This document shows, in pieces, positions 8,303-16,484 of a stretch of DNA of 64,000 nt. Where the stretch lies: the NCBI GenBank assembly GCA_026397915.1, contig JAPLTX010000014.1, positions 1 to 64,000 of the forward strand, written 5' to 3'. The notes under the pieces are model-generated. The model was given only the letters and a program-made list of their open reading frames with translations. It made no database searches and was not told the DNA's origin. Numbering within the stretch: the stretch's first letter is position 1; the number at the start of each line of letters is the position of its first letter. A program made the position numbers and the translations under genes. This DNA comes from Verrucomicrobiota bacterium (GTDB taxonomy: Bacteria > Verrucomicrobiota > Verrucomicrobiia > CAIQCK01).

Positions 8303-9388
8303 ATGATTTCTAGTGCCGAGAGGTTCCTGTGGTGCATCACGCTTGCGGGGCTTGTTGGCTGTCACTGCGATGCGGCAGTATCGGTCGAAGTTTTCGTCCG
8401 CACGCGCAGTGGAGACACCGTGCGCCTCTCCTCAAGCCCAGTGAAGGTCGTTGACGCGAAGGTTTTGGTCGAAAGTATCAGCCTGCTTGACACTGTTGAC
8501 CCCGAACGGAGTTACGACAGGTTTTTTCAAGCCCTTGCCTCCGTCAAAGGTTTCGATGGGATTTTCACCGACGCCACGGGAACTGCTCCGTTAAGCGGGC
8601 TGAGTGCCGAACACTTCGTCGTCGTCAGTGATAGACGTCTTGCGCTCACCGTCTTCGAACAATATCTATGGATTGTTCCCGCTGCTGAAGCTCGTGACGA
8701 CAAGCTGCTTCTAGGAAGCCATAACCTCGGTCTTGGTCATTTTAGAGAAGCGTTGAAATCCAGACCGAATTTAGAGAGGTCAGTAGTAACAAAGCTGAAA
8801 GCTGACGCTAATCATGCCATTGCTCAAAAGGATTTTGCGCAAGCTAGGATGCTGGCTTCGGGCGTTTTCTATTTTGGCGACGTGGAGAACGCCAAGACAA
8901 CCAAGTCAGAGATAGACCGTCAGGAAGCGATGAGTCTGCGTCAACAGGCTGAAGTAGCGATCCAAAACAAGAAGTTCGATAATGCCTACGAGCTATTCCA
9001 GAAGGCACAGGCCCTGTTTCCTGACGAACTGGTGAAGAAACTTCTCGCGGAACTGAAGAGCAAGGGTATTGGACCTAGCACTGGCAACGGTTTGCCGTCG
9101 GAGTTCGGCTGGTATTATCTCTTGATCAAGGACGCGATGGATCGCGCGTGGACGCAGCCGAGCCAGTTGCAGGGGCGCCTGAACTGCGTGGTTTTCATCC
9201 GCATCCAGCGCGACGGCACGATCAGCTACGTCTGGTTCGACCAGCGGTCGGGCAATCCCGTGATGGACGAGTCGGTGCTTTCTGCGGTGAAGAGTGTGCG
9301 CCGGATTCGACCGTTGCCGCCCGGTCTGGGCAACGCCTATGTGGACATCCCGGTTGCGTTCGAACTGAAACCAAAAGGGCCGGGTTGA
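8303..9388 (+). CDS. Lipoprotein with a TonB C-terminal domain
   Basis: 361 residues from ATG 8303, which follows AAAGG closely; an upstream GTG at 8285 in the same frame would overlap guaA and is less likely. Signal peptide with lipobox LVGC (C20) predicts a lipid-anchored envelope protein. The middle is helical and TPR-like (KDFAQARMLASGVFYF, NKKFDNAYELFQKAQALFP). The C-terminal 90 residues form a TonB C-terminal domain (LNCVVFIRIQRDGTISYVW, then SGNP and KSVRRIRPLP). Base composition changes inside the gene: the line at 8761-8820 has 26 G+C of 60, while 9241-9300, in the TonB part, has 38 of 60. This suggests a fusion of unlike segments. The role is unknown. Confidence 0.75.
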   Translation: MISSAERFLWCITLAGLVGCHCDAAVSVEVFVRTRSGDTVRLSSSPVKVVDAKVLVESISLLDTVDPERSYDRFFQALASVKGFDGIFTDATGTAPLSGLSAEHFVVVSDRRLALTVFEQYLWIVPAAEARDDKLLLGSHNLGLGHFREALKSRPNLERSVVTKLKADANHAIAQKDFAQARMLASGVFYFGDVENAKTTKSEIDRQEAMSLRQQAEVAIQNKKFDNAYELFQKAQALFPDELVKKLLAELKSKGIGPSTGNGLPSEFGWYYLLIKDAMDRAWTQPSQLQGRLNCVVFIRIQRDGTISYVWFDQRSGNPVMDESVLSAVKSVRRIRPLPPGLGNAYVDIPVAFELKPKGPG

Positions 9389-10305
9389 TTTCTCATTGGT
9401 GTCAGTTCCAAATCCTTGATAATCCTCCCCCGCATCATTCGCTCGTCATCGCGACATCGGCGGAAGGTTCGGGACAGGCCGGTTAACGCCTCCTTCACCG
9501 GCAAAACCGGGAATGTTTTGGGGGACAAATCTGTGATTTCCTGTGAAAACTCGAAGATTTTGTCCAGCCGGAATGCCCGGAAGTGCTCGCGACGGCGTCG
9601 CGACCCCTGTCGGGATGTCCTGAGGTGGTCAAGACGGCGTCTTGAAGGCTTCCGGAAAGCTCCGGGGCGCTCGCGCTCCCGTCCGCACCCCTCTCAGGAA
9701 GTCCGGAGGTGGTGGCGACGGCGGCGCGACCCTTGTCGGGATGTCCGGGGGTGCTCGCGACGGCGTCGCGAGGGCTTCCGGGATGTCCGAGGGTGGTCAA
9801 GACGGCGGCGCGACCACCTCCGGGTATCCGAGCTGGACAAAAGACGAGCGCCCTGCCACCCGTTAGAATCGAAGCTGGAAGAAAGATCTCATCTGCAACG
9901 GTGCCGGGAGGCCGGGCTGTGCTCGCGAAGCCTTCCCCACCGCTTCCGGGCATTTAGGCCGGACTTCGGAAACGTGCTGAACCGGTGTCTGGGAACAAAG
10001 CAGCCTTTTGCGACTTAGCCGTGCGGTATGACGGGTTCGGGAGGGTCGTCAACCGTTGGGGATTTGTGGGCAAAAAAATAGCGTGAAGGAATTATTGAGC
10101 TGCTACTGCGCTTGCACTCACACCGCTATCTTCCTTCTACGCGCTGGAACCATAACACCGATTCGGACTTCCGCAAGTGGAGTTTACGGCACAAGGAAGT
10201 TTTTGTTTGTCGTCGGATCTTTCCAATCAGCGAGGAGGAAGGTTTTCAGCACACGCCAACCATGCGTCCACAGCCGGCGGGCGCAGGAGCCAATGAAGTT
10301 CGCGC
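9389..10305. other. Non-coding region holding a tandem repeat element
   Basis: No convincing gene. The open frames on both strands come from the GC-rich 42-bp array, whose period is a multiple of three. About 9900-9960 contains degenerate pieces resembling the repeat (GTGCTCGCGAAGCCTTCC). The rest (10000-10305) shows nothing recognisable. Confidence 0.6.
9558..9842. repeat. 42-bp tandem palindromic array flanked by inverted terminal repeats
   Basis: Six imperfect units of exactly 42 bp: 9573-9614, 9615-9656, 9657-9698, 9699-9740, 9741-9782, 9783-9824. Most units carry a hairpin core around GGC. In units 1 and 5 the stem is TCGCGAC/GTCGCGA; in unit 2 it is TCAAGAC/GTCTTGA, so both arms changed together. 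Units 3, 4 and 6 have decayed stems. The array is bracketed by perfect 11-bp inverted repeats, TTTTGTCCAGC at 9558-9568 and GCTGGACAAAA at 9832-9842, which extend inward by CGGA/TCCG with a one-base bulge. No spacers, so it is not CRISPR. Confidence 0.85.
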
Positions 10306-10488
10306 TCACCGTTCGCCCGGCGGCGCGGGCCAGCGAAAGGCTGTCGTGGCAACCGCACGGGCCGGAATCAGTCGGCCGGCATGGAAAGCTTCAAAGAGCG
10401 ATTCGGCCATCGCCTCGCGGAGTTCCGCCATGCGACGACGCTCCATGAATCTGTCACGCCGATCCATCTTCTTGTTGCGAATGCTCAT
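10306..10488 (-). CDS. Possible small basic protein, 60 residues
   Basis: The protein begins MSIRNKKMDRRDRFMERRRM, continues AELREAMAESLFEAFHAGRL, and ends in a Pro/Ala-rich tail. The first 40 residues are highly charged and probably helical. Supporting evidence is in the upstream DNA: AAAGGA about 8 nt before the ATG at 10488 and a TTGCCC-N17-TAGCTC promoter at 10517-10545. No family recognised, and no signal peptide or membrane helix. It could be a small nucleic-acid-binding or regulatory protein (inference from charge only). A longer frame to 10551 exists but would include the promoter. Confidence 0.42.
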   Translation of the reverse strand: MSIRNKKMDRRDRFMERRRMAELREAMAESLFEAFHAGRLIPARAVATTAFRWPAPPGER

Positions 10489-10516
10489 CGTATCGTTCCT
10501 TTCTGCGCTCAGAGAA

Positions 10517-10545
10517 GAGCTAGCGTCATGCCAACCACCGGGCAA
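10517..10545 (-). promoter_or_regulatory. Possible promoter of the 60-residue gene
   Basis: On the minus strand TTGCCC (10545-10540), 17-nt spacer, TAGCTC (10522-10517), about 28 nt before the ATG at 10488. Confidence 0.35.
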
Positions 10546-10653
10546 GCGCACGCAGCGGTGCGTTGGATAAAAACAATCCCGCGCAGTGGCTAGAACGCGA
10601 CAGTGTGGTCAGGTCGTGAACAGCCCGCCGCCGTGGCGGGTCAGCGCTCGCTA

Positions 10654-10682
10654 TTGCGGTGGTTGGGCCGAGCGGATACGAT
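10654..10682 (+). promoter_or_regulatory. Possible promoter of the isomerase gene
   Basis: TTGCGG (10654-10659), 17-nt spacer, TACGAT (10677-10682), 36 nt before the ATG at 10719. An AGGAG ribosome site lies between. Confidence 0.35.
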
Positions 10683-10718
10683 GCTCCCCAACGCCAATCC
10701 TCATAGGAGTAGCCGACA

Positions 10719-11699
10719 ATGAAGACGATGAACCGCCGCGACTTTCTCACCCGATCAGCCGTCGCCCTGACTGCGGCAGCTCACGTCGGCGCGGCCCGTG
10801 CCGCAATGCTTGACGCCACCTGCATCGGCGCCAACACCGCCTTGCCCGGTTTCGGGCTGCTGGAGGCCATCGAGGCGCTGCGCGCGCTGGGCTTCCCGGC
10901 GATTGAGATCCACCCGTTCGGCTCGCCGGAGCCTGCGCCAAAGGTTTTTCCGGGGTTTCAGTTTGACCGGCTCCCGGACGCCGACAAGGAGCGAATCCGC
11001 CGGGCACTGGGCGGCTTCCGGCACGTGGCAACGCATCTGCCGTTTCAAGAGATGCATTTGTTCTCGCGGTTCGCGCCGATTGCGGAGTTCTCGATCCAAC
11101 AGTTGCGGATCGCGATGGAGGCGACGGCGTTCTTCGGCGCGAAGCTGGCGGTGGTCCATGTAACCGCGCCTTCGTGGCCGCTGAAGTTCGAGGACGCGCT
11201 GCCGCAGATCGTGCGGCGGTTCCGCGAGTGGGGCGACATCGCCGCCAAGGGCGGATTCAAGCTGGCCATTGAGACCGGTTATCCCGGCTCGGTGCAGGAA
11301 CACGTGCGGCTGGTGAAGGAAATTGATCACGACCGGGTCGGCTGCGCGATTGATGTCGGGCACCAGGTCGGGTTCGCGGACTTCAACGCGCGCGTGAAGC
11401 CGGCGGATCGTTCCGCGCCGAAAGGCATCGCCGCCTACAACGACGTGATGCACGAGATCATTGACCAACTCGGCCCCAAGATTTTCCACTTCCACGTTCA
11501 CGATGTGGACCCGAAGGTCTGGAAAGATCACCGGCCCATCGGGGCCGGCGTTGTGGATTATCCGCGGTTGCTGCGGAAACTGAAGCAGACCAACTACACG
11601 GGCTTGCTGGTTCTGGAGATCGAGTCCACGCAGGAGCGGGCGAAGGACGATTTCGCCGACTCGAAGCGCCGGTTGGAAAAGTTTCTGGCGGAAGCATAA
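10719..11699 (+). CDS. Tat-exported sugar phosphate isomerase/epimerase-like TIM barrel
   Basis: 326 residues. The N-terminal Tat signal NRRDFLTRSAVALTAAAHVG predicts export of a folded protein. The mature part is a xylose-isomerase-like TIM barrel: IEIHPFGSP early, KLAVVHVTAP, a glutamate-bearing strand KLAIETGYPG, GCAIDVGHQVGF with metal-site Asp and His, FHFHVHDVD with a further His cluster, and a final strand LLVLEIES. These acidic and histidine positions match the divalent-metal site of AP-endonuclease-2/xylose isomerase folds. The substrate is unknown. It is followed by a secreted NHL propeller gene 56 bp downstream on the same strand. AGGAG sits about 10 nt before the start. A second Met at residue 4 is an equal alternative. 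Confidence 0.82.
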   Translation: MKTMNRRDFLTRSAVALTAAAHVGAARAAMLDATCIGANTALPGFGLLEAIEALRALGFPAIEIHPFGSPEPAPKVFPGFQFDRLPDADKERIRRALGGFRHVATHLPFQEMHLFSRFAPIAEFSIQQLRIAMEATAFFGAKLAVVHVTAPSWPLKFEDALPQIVRRFREWGDIAAKGGFKLAIETGYPGSVQEHVRLVKEIDHDRVGCAIDVGHQVGFADFNARVKPADRSAPKGIAAYNDVMHEIIDQLGPKIFHFHVHDVDPKVWKDHRPIGAGVVDYPRLLRKLKQTNYTGLLVLEIESTQERAKDDFADSKRRLEKFLAEA

Positions 11700-11755
11700 G
11701 GCTGGCTCTTATGCTTGAGGTGGCGCGACGTCGCGCACGAAGTTCGGAGATCTTT

Positions 11756-12808
11756 ATGAAACACATTGCACCTGCCGCATGTTGGAAATGGAGTCTGGCG
11801 TTTCTGGCCGCGCTGGCCGCGACCGCGTCGGCCCAGACCGCTTCGCCGTCGCCTTATTCAAAGACGAACGTGATCGTCTATCCGCGCGTGAACGTCTCGC
11901 CGTGGTATGAGGTGGCGCCGAACTGGCCGCAGCGTCCGCCGGATGTTTGCTGCGGCGCCGTGCCGGGCGTCGCGCTGGACAAGGTGGAGAACGTCTGGAT
12001 TCACACGCGCACGAACATCACGGTGCAGGTCTTCGCGCCGGACGGCCGTTACCTGCGCGGCTGGGAACGGGAAAGCACAAACTACGTCGCGCATTACATC
12101 CGGATAGACAAGGAACAGAACGTCTGGTTGGCAGACGTGGGCCAGCACGTGGTGCGGAAATATTCGCCGGATCGGAAATTGCTGCTCACGCTCGGCACGC
12201 CGGGAGAAGCGGGCAAGGACGCGACGCATCTTTACAAGCCCACCGACATGACCGTTGCTCCCAACGGCGACATCTTCGTCTCCGACGGCTACGGCAACGC
12301 GCGCATCGTCCACTTCGACCGCAACGGGCGGTTTGTGAAGGCGTGGGGCAAACTTGGCAACAAGCCGGGCGAGTTCAGCCTGCCGCACTCCATCGTTTGC
12401 GACTCGAAAGGCCGGCTCTACGTCGCGGACCGCAATAACGTCCGCATCCAGGTCTTCAACGCCGATGGCAAGCTGCTTGCCGTCTGGAAGGACATGCTCG
12501 TGCCGTGGGGACTGTTCGTGACGGCGAAGGATGAAATCTGGGCGTGCGGCTCGTCGCCGATGTATTGGCGCGTGGACCCGAAGTATCCGAAAGCGCCGCT
12601 CGGCTGCCCGCCGAAGGACCAGTTGGTGATGAAGTTCAACACCGACGGCAAGCTGCTCCAGCTCTGGACGTTCCCCAAGGCCGAGGACGGGCAGGAGAAG
12701 CCGGGCGAACTAAACTGGCTGCACGGGCTGGCGGTGGACTCGAAGGGCAACCTCTACTGCGGCGACATCATCGGCAAGCGCGTTCAGAAGTTCGTCCTGA
12801 AGAAGTGA
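11756..12808 (+). CDS. Secreted NHL-repeat beta-propeller protein
   Basis: 350 residues from ATG 11756 (GGAG about 9 nt upstream); an upstream in-frame ATG at 11711 would spoil the signal peptide. Signal peptide about 1-30 ending LAATASAQ. The mature protein repeats the NHL pattern, for example NGDIFVSDGYGNARIVHFDR, then SKGRLYVADRNNVRIQVFNA, and at the end SKGNLYCGDIIGKRVQKF. This makes a six-bladed propeller similar to peptidyl-alpha-hydroxyglycine alpha-amidating lyases. Without a recognisable catalytic set I would not call it a lyase. Propellers of this kind in Verrucomicrobiota and Planctomycetota are usually annotated only as NHL proteins. It lies between the isomerase and the DUF4838 gene, all on the same strand. 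Confidence 0.8.
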   Translation: MKHIAPAACWKWSLAFLAALAATASAQTASPSPYSKTNVIVYPRVNVSPWYEVAPNWPQRPPDVCCGAVPGVALDKVENVWIHTRTNITVQVFAPDGRYLRGWERESTNYVAHYIRIDKEQNVWLADVGQHVVRKYSPDRKLLLTLGTPGEAGKDATHLYKPTDMTVAPNGDIFVSDGYGNARIVHFDRNGRFVKAWGKLGNKPGEFSLPHSIVCDSKGRLYVADRNNVRIQVFNADGKLLAVWKDMLVPWGLFVTAKDEIWACGSSPMYWRVDPKYPKAPLGCPPKDQLVMKFNTDGKLLQLWTFPKAEDGQEKPGELNWLHGLAVDSKGNLYCGDIIGKRVQKFVLKK

Positions 12809-12865
12809 CGCGTGCCCGGTCGCCGCGTATGCTGGACGCTGACAAATCGCCGGAGGAAACAGATC

Positions 12866-15223
12866 ATGATCGCCACTCTTCTCGCCGCAGCGCTCTTCTT
12901 CCCCATCGTTGAATCAGGCGAGTCACGTGCCGCCCTGATGCCCATCGTCACTGCCGCGCCGCCCGAAGTGCAGCGCGGCACGGCGGAATTCCAACGCGTG
13001 CTGAAGAAGATGACCGGCGCAAGCCTGCCAGCCGGCGAATCCGGCGCGCGACGCATCCACATCGGCCGCGACGCGTTCGTCGAAAAAGCCGGCCTGAATC
13101 TGGACGCTCTCGACGAAGATGGCTTCGTGATCCAGACCGTCGGCGATCGCGATCTTGTGCTGGCGGGACGCAACCCGCACGGCACCGAGTTCGCCGTGTA
13201 TCGCTTCCTCCAGAAGCACGCCGGCGTGCGCTGGTATTTCCCGACCGAACTCGGCGAGGTGGTGCCGCGCCGCGCGAGCTTCGGCGTTGGCCGGCTCGCC
13301 GAGCGTCACGAACCGTCGTTCAAGTCACGGCAGTGGAGTTCAGCCGCGCCGTTCGACAGGGGCGAGTGGGAACGCCACAACCTTTGCCGGCCGCGTTACA
13401 GCTTTCATCATAATCTGCTCCATGTCTTCGTGCCGTCGAAGTTCTACGACCAGCACCCGGAGTGGTTCCCGGAGATCAAAGGCAAACGCTTCCGCCCCGC
13501 CAGCGACGACTCACATAACTGGCAGCCGTGCCTCGCCAACCCCGAAGTCGCGCGTTTCGCCGCCGAGGCCGCGCGGAAATACTTCGACGCGAACCCGACT
13601 GCCACCAGCTTCTCGCTCGGCATGAACGACACCGCCGCGTCCGGCTTTTGCGAATGCGCCGCGTGTCGCGCGCTCGACCCGACCGATCCGGCGCAGCAGA
13701 AGACGCCGCGCGGGATGCCGAACTACTCGAACCGCTTCTTCACGTTCATGAACCGCGTCGCGGAGGAGCTTGCCAAAACGCATCCCGACAAGTTCATCGG
13801 CTGCCTCGCCTACCACGTCACCGAGCCGCCGCCGACCTTCGCCGTGAACCGGCGCGTCATCCCTTACCTCACCGCCGGCCGCGCCAACTGGACCGATCCC
13901 GCCATCCGCGCCGGTGACCAGAAACTCATCCGCGGCTGGTGCGCGCAGGCGCCCGTCGTCGGCATCTACGATTACTACTACGGCTCCGGCTTCATCTCGC
14001 CGCGCATCTTCACCGGACTGACCGAAGAGAGCCTGAAGTTCGCCCATCGCGCCGGCGTGCGCGGTTTCTACGCGGAGATCTACTCCACGTGGTCGCTCGA
14101 CGGGCCGAAGGCGTGGGTCGCCTCGCAACTGCTCTGGAACGTGAACCAAAACGCCGGCAAACTCGTGGACGATTTTTGCCGCGGCCTCTTCGGCAAAGCC
14201 GCCGTGCCGATGCGCGACTACTTCCGCTTCCTTGAACAACGCTGGATGAAACGCCCTTCCGGCTCGACGGTGATGTGGGCCGGCTTCTTCGACGCGAGGC
14301 AACTCGACCTCTGGCCCGCCGACGTTTGCGCCAAAGCTCGCGCGTTGCTGACAAAAGCCGAGCGCGCCACTGCGAACGAGGACGAAACCGTCCGCGCGCG
14401 CGTCAAGCTCTACAGCGACGGCTTCCGCCAGACAGAACTCTGGTCCGCGCTCTATAATGATGAGAAGTCGCTGAACTCGCCCGCGAGTTTGCAGCGTTAC
14501 CTCGAGGCTGCGCGGACACTTGCCGCGCTCAAGCAGGAGGTCATCAAGCCGAACCCGCTTCACCGCGCCTCGATTCCGTTTGAGGAGCGTTCGCGCAACG
14601 CGCCCGGCACGCGCGTGAGTTCGGCGCTGTTGATGATGGCGGACCAGCCGGACGCCGAGCCGGTCTTGAAGCAATGGGCCGCGCAGACGGGGAATGCCGA
14701 CGCCGCTGTCGCGGCGCGGGCCGCGTTACTGCTGCGGACCAACCCGGAGCTTGGCAAGGAGTTGCTGGCGAATCCTGATTTCGAGCCGGATGGCCCGCGC
14801 TGGGGCTCGTGGGTTCGCCCGGACACTGCCGGCAAAGTCGAGTTCTTGGCTGCCGCCGCGCGCTCAGGCAAAGGTGGCGCTGTCATCCGTTCCGCCGCCG
14901 CTGCGTGTCTGATGCAGACGCTGCCTGCGAAGCCGGGCGAGATGTATCTGGCGACGGTTTACATTCGCGGCCGGGTCGGAGCGAAAGGCGCTGCGTCTCT
15001 CGTCATCAAGTTCAAAGCCGCCGCCGGCAAGTGGCTGCCGGACAGCGCCGCTTGCTCCACCCAGATGCCCGCCGACGCGGCTGCGAGCTGGACGCGGCTC
15101 GCCGTGGTCGCGCGAGTGCCGAAGGACGCCACGTCTCTCGTCTGGATGGCGTCCGCCAACGATCAGGGCGACGGCGACGCGATCCAGTTCGACAGCGCGA
15201 GCCTGAAGCGCGTGCCGCAGTGA
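12866..15223 (+). CDS. Secreted DUF4838 glycoside-hydrolase-like protein
   Basis: 785 residues from ATG 12866, preceded by GGAGGA. A weak signal peptide (MIATLLAAALFFPIVESG) is followed by an alpha/beta region resembling the N-terminal domain of alpha-glucuronidases (GTAEFQRVLKKMTG, IHIGRDAF, GTEFAVYRFLQKHAGVRWYF). The central TIM-barrel-like DUF4838 part has SLGMNDTAASGFCECAACRA with a paired-Cys loop, then VGIYDYYYGSGF and GFYAEIYSTWSLDGPKAWVA. The last 160 residues (from LANPDFEPDGPRWGSW) look like a carbohydrate-binding beta-sandwich. The family is common in gut and soil glycan degraders, but its substrate is not established. It converges on a desaturase gene, 54 bp away. Confidence 0.82.
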   Translation: MIATLLAAALFFPIVESGESRAALMPIVTAAPPEVQRGTAEFQRVLKKMTGASLPAGESGARRIHIGRDAFVEKAGLNLDALDEDGFVIQTVGDRDLVLAGRNPHGTEFAVYRFLQKHAGVRWYFPTELGEVVPRRASFGVGRLAERHEPSFKSRQWSSAAPFDRGEWERHNLCRPRYSFHHNLLHVFVPSKFYDQHPEWFPEIKGKRFRPASDDSHNWQPCLANPEVARFAAEAARKYFDANPTATSFSLGMNDTAASGFCECAACRALDPTDPAQQKTPRGMPNYSNRFFTFMNRVAEELAKTHPDKFIGCLAYHVTEPPPTFAVNRRVIPYLTAGRANWTDPAIRAGDQKLIRGWCAQAPVVGIYDYYYGSGFISPRIFTGLTEESLKFAHRAGVRGFYAEIYSTWSLDGPKAWVASQLLWNVNQNAGKLVDDFCRGLFGKAAVPMRDYFRFLEQRWMKRPSGSTVMWAGFFDARQLDLWPADVCAKARALLTKAERATANEDETVRARVKLYSDGFRQTELWSALYNDEKSLNSPASLQRYLEAARTLAALKQEVIKPNPLHRASIPFEERSRNAPGTRVSSALLMMADQPDAEPVLKQWAAQTGNADAAVAARAALLLRTNPELGKELLANPDFEPDGPRWGSWVRPDTAGKVEFLAAAARSGKGGAVIRSAAAACLMQTLPAKPGEMYLATVYIRGRVGAKGAASLVIKFKAAAGKWLPDSAACSTQMPADAAASWTRLAVVARVPKDATSLVWMASANDQGDGDAIQFDSASLKRVPQ

Positions 15224-15277
15224 CTGACAGATCGTTTCCTTTCGCTGATCATCCTGCCAACTGCCCGCGCGATTTCG

Positions 15278-16330
15278 TCAGCACGGCGTAGCGCGTCTCT
15301 GCTGTCTTCGAAGGGTCCGGAGGTAACCGAATCCCACCAGCTTCTGGCGTTGTTCATCCCAGAGGCGGAAGGTGAGTGATTTCAGGCTGGAGAACAGCGT
15401 GACGGGCTTCACAGACTGGAACAACGGCACGGCTTTGTAGCACTTCTCCAGATGGTAATTGGGAATCGTCGGGTCCAGATGGTGGATGTGATGGAACCCG
15501 ATGTTGCCGGTGAACCATTGCAGGACCTTGGGCAGCTTGTAGAACGAACTGCCTTGGAGCGCTGCTTGGGTGAAATCCCATTCGTCGCGTCGCGCCCAAT
15601 AAACGCCCTCGAATTGATGCTGCACGTAGAACAACCAGACCCCGGCTGAGCCGGCGACCGACATGACGACCAACTGGATCAGCAGGTAGGTCTTGAAACC
15701 GAGGACGCAGCTCAGCATAGCGGCCATTCCTAGGATCGCCAGGTTCGTCCAATACACCGAGTGACGTTCCCTATTGGCCGCGTTACGTAAAGGAAATCGG
15801 TGGATGACAAGAAACAGGAGAAACGGCGCGATCACAAACAGCACAACCGGGTTGCGGGTCAACCGATACGCGAACCGCTTCCAGCGGGACGCTTCGAGAT
15901 ACTCCCGCACGGTCAGCGTCCACACGTCACCGATGCCGCGCCTGTCCAGATCTCCCGCATGGCCATGATGAAGGCCGTGTTGCCACCGCCAATGATAGAA
16001 AGGCGTGAGCACGATCACACCGGCGATGAATCCCAGAATATCCGTCGCCTTCCGGGACTTGAAGAATGAGCCATGGCAGCAATCGTGGAAAATGATGAAC
16101 GCCCGCACCAGAAATCCTCCTGCCAGCACCATCAGCGGCACGGCGACCCAGTAAGACACCGCCATGCTGCGATAGATCAGATACCAAAGGACCGCATACG
16201 GGATGAATGTGTTGACCACTTGCCAGACGCTGCGCGAGACACGTGGCATCCGGAATCTGGCCACAATCTCCTGCCATGCCGCAACTCTCGTCGCGACTCG
16301 GTTTCCTGCCAACCCAACATCAGTTCTCAT
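15278..16330 (-). CDS. Membrane fatty acid desaturase
   Basis: 350 residues. Membrane-bound di-iron desaturase with the three histidine boxes: HDCCH in the second helical pair, HGLHH (WQHGLHHGHAG) after it, and HHIHH (GFHHIHHLDPTIPNYHLEKC) near the C-terminus. At least four hydrophobic helices lie between (VWQVVNTFIPYAVLWYLIY, MVLAGGFLVRAFIIF, PVVLFVIAPFLLFLVI, LAILGMAAMLSCVLGF). The layout matches omega-6/delta-12 acyl-lipid desaturases, which insert a double bond in membrane fatty acids using oxygen and ferredoxin. The frame extends to 16471, but MRTDVG at 16330 is a better start: the extension lacks a plausible leader, and a TTGGTG-N16-TAGACG promoter-like sequence falls inside it. Regiospecificity is not determinable. 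It looks unrelated to the surrounding glycan genes. Confidence 0.88.
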   Translation of the reverse strand: MRTDVGLAGNRVATRVAAWQEIVARFRMPRVSRSVWQVVNTFIPYAVLWYLIYRSMAVSYWVAVPLMVLAGGFLVRAFIIFHDCCHGSFFKSRKATDILGFIAGVIVLTPFYHWRWQHGLHHGHAGDLDRRGIGDVWTLTVREYLEASRWKRFAYRLTRNPVVLFVIAPFLLFLVIHRFPLRNAANRERHSVYWTNLAILGMAAMLSCVLGFKTYLLIQLVVMSVAGSAGVWLFYVQHQFEGVYWARRDEWDFTQAALQGSSFYKLPKVLQWFTGNIGFHHIHHLDPTIPNYHLEKCYKAVPLFQSVKPVTLFSSLKSLTFRLWDEQRQKLVGFGYLRTLRRQQRRATPC

Positions 16331-16484
16331 CAATCGTCTATTGCTTTCTGCGCGATCACCAAAAGGAGCACGGCCATATCTTGGCAGGTCGCCGCAGGTC
16401 ACACTAAACGCACGATTGGAAAAAGCAACCGCACCGGAAAACTGCCGGGCCAAGCGGTCAAATCCTTTCAACTGTCGCCCACCC

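Noticed and set aside
9573..9824. CRISPR array
   Set aside because: The 42-bp units are contiguous with no unique spacers, the units are imperfect, and no cas genes are present.
9416..10018. Open frames of 200 residues (plus) and 152 residues (minus, 9495-9953) across the 42-bp array
   Set aside because: Both strands stay open because the repeat is GC-rich and its period is a multiple of three. The translations are low-complexity Arg- or Gly/Ser-rich repeats with no start signals.
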